A stretch of DNA of 64,000 bases from Ascaphus truei. Its lineage: Eukaryota > Chordata > Amphibia > Anura > Ascaphidae. The stretch covers positions 62,001 to 126,000 of the forward strand of contig WSYH01000856.1 of NCBI GenBank assembly GCA_036426205.1. The letters run 5' to 3'. The position numbers and the translations under genes are program-made. This document shows positions 58,402-64,000 of this stretch, in pieces (the first letter of the stretch is position 1; the number at the start of each line of letters is the position of its first letter). The notes under the pieces were generated by a model. That model saw only the letters and a program-made list of their open reading frames with translations, made no database searches and was not told the origin of the DNA.

Positions 58402-59105
58402 TAAGGCTAAGGCCCTGCTGCCTCAGACCACGCGCCCGCACTGCAGACAGGCGGCGCGAGGAGAGGCACTTGGGGCTTTTTCCAGTCCAAATGGACCATT
58501 TTTGCGAGCGGGGGAGGGCGGGGGGGTTTGGCCAAAACGGGTGGGGGGGCATGGCCATGACGTGGGGGGCGCGGCCATGACGTGAGGGGGCGGGACCGCC
58601 TGTCAGCCGTTCAACTCCTCAGCCCCTCAACTGCTATCGCTGAGCCCCTCAACTCCTCACACAGACACGCACACAGACAGGCATACACACACACACACAG
58701 ACAGGCACACACTCACAAATACACACGGGGGGTGGGTCGGGGGTGAATCGGAGCCCGGGGGATCGGAGCAGGGGGGGAATCGGAAGAGTCTGTGGGAGGG
58801 AGCAGGGGGGACTTCCTTGGTGCTGCAGTTTATTTAAAATCGCTGCTTTCCCCCCACACTCTCCTCCCCGCTCCCCAAAGCCTCCCCTCCTCATTGGCTC
58901 ACAGCCACACCACGTGACGCGTCGCCGCTTGGGATTACAATTCTCTCGAATCCCCTGCCGGCTGACGCGTCACTGAGTGTAGTGAGTTGTGCAGCCAGGG
59001 GGGACTGGGACCGGCTCGGGAGGATTCCCCTGCTGGTGGGGAACGCTCGTGCGGCCGCCCGCGCCGCCGGGCGCAGCGGGTCCCAGCCCTTATACCTGCG
59101 ATGAG
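58402..59105. mobile_element. GC-rich DNA-transposon-like segment
   Basis: The left end AAGGCCCTGCTGCCTCAG, with CACGCGCCCGCACTGC, and the reverse complement of the right end (AAGGGCTGGGACCCGCTGCG, CCCGGCGGCGCGGGCG) look like diverged terminal inverted repeats. The interior is G/C-rich with CA and GGGG runs and has no transposase. A non-autonomous DNA transposon is the best guess. Confidence 0.4.
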
Positions 59106-60241
59106 TGTCAGTAATGACAGCAGTGGTATGATATATAGATAGTACTACAGGTCTTACACACACCAAGACTAAGTGACTCTTTATATCAGACTGCTAATAC
59201 AGCACCAATACAAGTTTAGAGTCCTAGCAGTCACTTTGGGTGTGTTTTTTCTAGTGACTAATATAGCCACTGTGAACAGATCATACCTCCAAGGTACATG
59301 TACCTATGTAAATGGTTACTTCCTCCCTTTACAGCTCACCACAGAGGACATAGACTAGCTCACAGACAAGAGTTGGAACTATATCCTCCACTGTAGTAAT
59401 TTCTCCGTTTATTTTAATGGAGTAATTGTTGTCCATTGTATACCTGTGTAATAAAGCAAGTTTTTAACACAGTGAGGCTATTTAGGGGTCACCCTAGGAT
59501 TGAATATTTCCCAGCCCTCAATTAGTCATAGAGAGTGCACATAGGAATCTTGGTTAATCTATTAACCCCTTCATTCCTTCATCTTCAGGTAATACCCAGC
59601 ATATTTCTTTGATTTGTCTGAAACTTCTGAATTATATTCGCCAAGTCACATCCATACGTGAGCACATGCCGGATACACTTGTCAAACACTTTCCTTGAGA
59701 CACACGGAGGAAGATTCCCTTGATGGATGGTTTTGTTTCGTCCAAATGCGCTCCATCCTATCTTTATTCTCCTGTTGATTTAATGCGGAAGGTTCCCATC
59801 CATTGACACTTGCCGGTCAAGGTAGACACAATCTTCCACTTCCTCTGGTTCTAGTTAATTCCAGTTCCCTATGGAACGCACAATCTCTGCAACAAACGCA
59901 CTGCAAAACATGAACTGTTCATTTCCAACTCACTCAACATTCTAGCCATTACAGAACACTCGCTCGCTTCCCCCCACTGCACTCTCCTACGGTGGTCTCT
60001 CCCTCAGCCACACCCCCAGATAGATTGTATGCCTACACCTCCACCCTTTTATCCCCACATCCAACTCCTCCCAACCCCATAGTGACCAGCTGTGTGACTG
60101 CACCTACCTACCAAAAAAAACACACCACATCATTAATGGCTTCAGCTGTCAGACAGAGCCACATTATATCCTATAATGAGCAGCCACTATCTGTCCTATA
60201 ATGAGCAGCCACCTTCTTGTTTCAACATTGTCCCTCATTCC
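59106..60241. other. No gene seen
   Basis: AT-rich single-copy-like sequence with short frames lacking domains. Confidence 0.4.
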
Positions 60242-60249
60242 CTCTAGAT

Positions 60250-60412
60250 CAGATTCCAAAATCCAGGCCTTAAGAACCACTAACAGTTAAGGTTTTAAGG
60301 CTATCCTCATTAGCACAGGTGGCCCAATCATTTTGACTGAAGCACCTGTGCGCAAGCAGGAACATACTTAATACCTGCACTGGTCCTTGAGGACTGGAGT
60401 TGGGAACCTCTG
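60250..60412. mobile_element. hAT-type MITE with perfect 8-bp target duplication
   Basis: The 163-bp element starts CAGATTCCAAAATCCAGGCC and ends GGACTGGAGTTGGGAACCTCTG. It is largely palindromic (the AGCACAGGTGGC / GCACCTGTGCGC region forms the centre). Perfect duplications CTCTAGAT flank it at 60,242-60,249 and 60,413-60,420. An 8-bp duplication and CAG...CTG ends are hAT hallmarks. Confidence 0.88.
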
Positions 60413-60420
60413 CTCTAGAT

Positions 60421-61040
60421 TGTAAACTCACAGGCAGGGCCCTCATTCCCTCGTATCTGTTTGTGCATGTTTGTCCTCACTTATATGCAACGGTTTACAG
60501 TGTTGTGCAAAATATATAAGTCTGTACGCCATTGTACCACGCTGAGGTATATATTGGCACTTCACAGAAACAATAAATGTATGTCCATTAATGACTTAAA
60601 TCCTCAACAGAAAGTTTAAAAAACACTCAAGAATGGAAAACATTTGAACTGAAAATAATAATGCTGTGGCAAAAAAAAAAATGCAATAGTGATATGGAGT
60701 TTCTTGCACATAATCATATTATTGTAATGTTTCTCCCTGTCTCTCTGCTTATTTTCCAATTCTACCTCTTCTCTCCCTCCCCCCTGCAACCCCACCCCCT
60801 GCTGATGGATGCTTGGTCCTATTCTCACTATCCCTTTCATCCATTTATGGCTCTGTGTTTATTTACTGTTCCCTTTTGCCATTCTTCTCTGGCTCATCTG
60901 CCTTCGATTGTTATCTTGATTTTTACATCTGTATTAGGCTTGTTTTATAGTTGGCGCGCGCAAATGCTCGTGCAAGTGACGCACACTTTGTGTGTACGGG
61001 TCCGTGCTGTGAGCGACACGCTATGATGCACACGGATAGA
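60421..61040. other. No gene seen; short GC-rich tract near 60,950-61,020
   Basis: Pyrimidine-rich plus strand at 60,740-60,830. The GC-rich words TTGGCGCGCGCAAATGC at about 60,951 loosely mirror GCCGTGCGCGCGGCC at about 61,911, which could be ends of a decayed transposon. Confidence 0.35.
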
Positions 61041-61043
61041 AAT

Positions 61044-61080
<37 letters not shown>
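61044..61080. repeat. (TA)n microsatellite
   Basis: A run of AT dinucleotides. Confidence 0.95.
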
Positions 61081-61084
<4 letters not shown>

Positions 61085-61386
61085 CACTGTGTGCTCATTT
61101 GCATGTCATTTCCCAGAATCCCTTGCTGCAGTGGAAGTGCTGTATGCTGGGTGATAATGGGGAAAGGCGCGGTTGCAGACCTGCCTAAAAGAAAAAGGGC
61201 AAAAAAAAAAAAAAACTTATCTTTCCAGTTGTGTTGCAGTCCAGCCAGGATCACCATCCAGCAGCAAATAAACATATAGCAGAAATCCAAAGAATTTCCG
61301 CAGCACTCACTAAATGTTAGTCAATAGAAAAAAGGTTTTAATAGAACAGGTCAAGCATCAGGGGTAAGCACAGAAAAAAAATGGAA

Positions 61387-61418
61387 CGACGTTTCGGACC
61401 TCACGGTCCTATCTCAAG
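61387..61418 (-). ncRNA. Hammerhead-like remnant with strong stem II
   Basis: The minus strand reads CTTGAGAT, then the perfect stem AGGACC-GTGA-GGTCC, then GAAACGTCG. Stem II and the GAAA strand are kept, but CTTGAGA does not match CTGANGA. Confidence 0.4.
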
Positions 61419-61659
61419 CCCCTACACCAGTGCACAGTACACTGCATCTACATATAGTGCATACAATTAGTTATTTTGGCGACAAAACACTTGTCTAATC
61501 ATATAGGGTGGCCCACATAGGACCCATTGTGTTAGCCCATCTAGAATAAACAAACGCAATTAACTCGCAAATATACCCAACGCATCCAAACTGTCCAAAC
61601 TCTAATCCTATAGCCTGTAAGGCTAGTGTGAAAGATCCCCATATTCATCCACAAACTGG

Positions 61660-61661
61660 GT

Positions 61662-61693
<32 letters not shown>

Positions 61694-61816
61694 GAGATAA
61701 AAAAATATATATATATATATATATTTTTTTTTTAAAAGTTAATAATTTATTATATAATATTTAAAAACAGACGTGAGAATAAATAATTTATTAAAATGTG
61801 CAACATACATATATAA

Positions 61817-61848
<32 letters not shown>

Positions 61849-61865
61849 GCGCGCACGCGCCTCAC
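61660..61865. repeat. CA/TA/GC microsatellites
   Basis: (CA)n at about 61,666-61,692, (TA)n at about 61,706-61,724 and (CA)n at about 61,820-61,848, running into CGCGCGCACGCGC. The alternating purine-pyrimidine run can adopt Z-DNA. Confidence 0.9.
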
Positions 61866-62045
61866 TCGCAAAAACATACTTTTCCCTGATCGGCCAGCTC
61901 CACGCTCACTGCCGTGCGCGCGGCCCTAGTATAGAACGCCTAGCTAACTACAGCCAATTATAAGTGCAGCGCGCACGGCGGAGCAAGCGCGCCCACTATA
62001 TTACGGGCCTCAAGCTCATGGAATCCTTGTAAATCAGTATTACTG

Positions 62046-62084
62046 ACCTGAGGAAGAGAGAGAAGTCTCGGAAAGCTTGTCTTA
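62046..62084 (+). ncRNA. CTGAGGA...GAAAG repeat motif (hammerhead-like)
   Basis: CCTGAGGA (62,047-62,054) is followed by GAGAGA..TCTC pairing and GGAAAGCTTGTC. This resembles a widespread vertebrate repeat with a hammerhead-like arrangement. The stem is weak. Confidence 0.35.
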
Positions 62085-62324
62085 TATCTATTGTCAGTCC
62101 AAAAAAAAAAAAGAGAAGGTATCACCTAATACTGATGCACACATTTACTCTGCACTATAAATACATATTTTAGACATTATTTGTTGATTTAGAATAGTCA
62201 AATACCTTATTTAATTTTTTATTTATATATACACATACCTTCTGTGTATTCAGATGCACAGTCCGCCGCCGCCTCCCAAAGATTGGCTGCTGCGCCTGCC
62301 ATTTACTTGCCTTTAGGCAGAGAA

Positions 62325-62852
62325 CATGCTGGAAGTTGTAATTTTTCTTCTTCCTAAATTCTAGAAGTAATACCGTTACCATGTCCACATTTCCCAGCAT
62401 CCTCAGTTTTGCCCATTGGAAAAAATTAAAGATTAAGTAGGTTCCTTGTACCATGTGATCTCGTCTAGTGACAGAGTACTCCTGGGAGTTGAGGTTCCAT
62501 TCCTTTTTTACATGCATTAGTAAAAAAGCGATTTAGATAAGATAAAACAACAACTCCCAGGATCCCGTTGGGTCATAGATTCTTTATTAGCTCATCGGGA
62601 CTACAACTCCCAGCATCCATCGGGGTCGCTAGATTGTCATTGGACAGGTTAGAAGTCCACTCCGTTAGGCCTGTTTTACGCGAGCTCTTCTCTGCAAAGA
62701 ATGCCGGGAATCGTAGTTTTCAGACTGTTGTTTTACCTACAGATCAGATCAGGAGGACCACAACTCCCAGAATAACAATGGCTTTCCCTAGTCTTATTGG
62801 CCAATGTTAATCCTCCATTTAACAGCAGGACCACACCTCCCAGAGTCCTTTG
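62325..62852. promoter_or_regulatory. Cluster of eight ZNF143/THAP11-like ACTACAACTCCCAG motifs
   Basis: The ZNF143 (Staf) consensus is ACTACAATTCCCAGAATGC-like. Matches of varying quality lie at 62,325-62,343 (minus), 62,384-62,405 (plus, weak), 62,478-62,496 (minus), 62,547-62,565 (plus), 62,600-62,618 (plus, ACTACAACTCCCAGCATCC, best), 62,701-62,717 (minus), 62,756-62,776 (plus) and 62,829-62,852 (plus). Such sites mark CpG-type promoters and snRNA genes. The sites are separated by about 50-110 bp and occur on both strands. No downstream gene is visible inside the window. Confidence 0.6.
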
Positions 62853-63042
62853 CTCTCAGGTTTGCTGTGGCCTCCCACATGTCTGCTAGTACAAAGGCTG
62901 CTCATCAATAGCAGGTAATGGCTTTTATAATGCGAATCTGTGCAAGTTTGGGTGGATGTGGGAATATTTTTTTATATATGTATATGTGTTTTTTCTATGA
63001 GCTAGTGTCCAAAAGTATGGGGTTTTAAGGTGGATACATGAC

Positions 63043-63290
63043 GTCTCCCTGGTAATGAACATGCTGCAGTATATAATGATGCTGAGTATCTCTATACACT
63101 CCAGTCTCTGATAATGAACATACTGCACTGTATAATTATTCTGACTTTATACATGTCCTCCCCCTGAAAATGAACATGCCGCACTGCATACTAATACAGA
63201 GTATTTCTTTACACTTCAACCCCCTGATGGTAAACATGTTGCACTATATAGTGGTGATGAGTATCTCTATATACTTCAAACAAGCTCTTA
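63043..63290 (+). repeat. Tandem repeat, unit about 58 bp, four copies
   Basis: AATGAACATG-type words recur at about 63,054, 63,113, 63,169 and 63,229. Each is followed by TGCA(C/G)TATATA..GAGTATCTCTATACACTTCA variants. Confidence 0.8.
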
Positions 63291-64000
63291 GAACTTAAAT
63301 CTGCATTACCAATTCCCTGTAAATTATAATTGTGTATGAAATACTGAGCATATCTGCAGTACTTTTTACTTGCTAAAACGCCTCCTGTCTAATCTGTGAT
63401 CCCTTAATGAGCCCCCAATGAGAGCTGCATGTGTTTTATAGTCTGTGTGATATGTCTTTGGGGTATTAGCAAAATAATTAAAGTATTTTTTATGGGTCTA
63501 TATACAGTATAGGGCTTTGTTATGTAAAAAATATAATACACACACACACCTGGAAAAATAGGCAGGTTGTGTATTACCCAGAAACAATTTGTACTAGCCA
63601 GGCAAAATTATTTAAATACACCTGTAAATACATGTGATTTGTCTCGTATCTTGTTGTTTAATTGTTTCCTCTTTTTTCCCCCCTCATTCTGCATCTATTA
63701 CCACCACCTGCATCCAACTGGTGTCTCCCTGTTACACTCCTTGCATTCTCACTCTCCCTGGATTTCCACACTGGCTGTCGCACATCTGGAGTATCCCTCA
63801 GCCACGATCTCCCTTCTGGGGGTGCTCTAACAAGAAACAGTAGGGAGGGAGGAGGAAGATTGGACTCACTCTTTGGATACACCAAGGTCAGGAGAGTGTG
63901 ACCATGAATGTCACGCATGTGGCTGAAAAATGACAATCACTGTGCACTAGCCAGATCCCTCTCCTCTCTCCTCTGCCCTCCTCATGTTCCCCTCTTGTCT
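63291..64000. other. No gene seen
   Basis: AT-rich to 63,650, then pyrimidine-rich on the plus strand. Overlapping frames on both strands at 63,567-63,936 carry no domain. Confidence 0.4.

Overview
The window reads as intergenic, repeat-packed DNA of a vertebrate, most likely an amphibian. That placement is an inference from the mix of Penelope-like elements (PLEs), Gmr1-like and ordinary Ty3/gypsy elements, an L1/Tx1-like LINE, a CR1/L2-type LINE, PIF/Harbinger and hAT transposons, and very long simple-sequence tracts. No intact host protein-coding gene, rRNA or tRNA could be supported. Almost every recognisable coding stretch is a broken transposable element.

Layout. 1-3,431 is one copy of a long direct duplication whose second copy lies at 39,985-43,379. 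Both carry a PLE promoter/ribozyme-like segment and the N-terminal part of a PLE reading frame. 3.7-12.8 kb is AT-rich and gene-poor, with a hAT end, a MIR/L2-like SINE and a decayed Harbinger transposase on the minus strand (8.3-9.6 kb). 12.8-17.8 kb is a decayed Ty3/gypsy element split by a 2.46-kb LINE. 19.36-23.36 kb is a decayed plus-strand element with integrase ahead of reverse transcriptase (Gmr1-like order). 25.7-27.5 kb is a minus-strand L1/Tx1-like reverse transcriptase. 28,669-29,731 is a solo LTR with a perfect 5-bp target duplication. 31.45-36.09 kb is a 4.3-kb GC/CA-rich simple-sequence block bounded by (TA)n and about 118-bp inverted arms, followed by a second decayed PLE (36.6-38.0 kb).

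39.6-53.3 kb is a nested stack. A PLE (RT at 43.9-45.8 kb) is broken by a minus-strand Gmr1-like element (45.8-51.5 kb; CCHC, protease, integrase, RT, RNase H, LTR). That element is itself broken by a 5'-truncated PLE carrying a GIY-YIG nuclease (47.61-48.88 kb, 14-bp target duplication). Beyond it lie two more PLE-type promoter segments. One of them, at 51,712-51,774, folds into a hammerhead ribozyme with a complete conserved core.

53.3-64 kb holds minisatellites, a GC-rich DNA-transposon-like segment, a perfect hAT MITE (60,250-60,412), CA/TA microsatellites, and a cluster of eight ZNF143-like ACTACAACTCCCAG motifs (62,325-62,852) that could mark a promoter.

The most interesting theme is the repeated arrangement of a TATA-like box followed about 26-33 bp later by a hammerhead or hammerhead-like stem ending in GAAACGCG. 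It occurs in five PLE-type segments. In three of them a CREB site (TGACGTCA) and an NRF1-type GCATGCGC core lie just upstream. This suggests a promoter that places a self-cleaving ribozyme at the very 5' end of the transcript. Hammerheads in PLEs are known; the shared promoter grammar across the copies here is the part worth testing.
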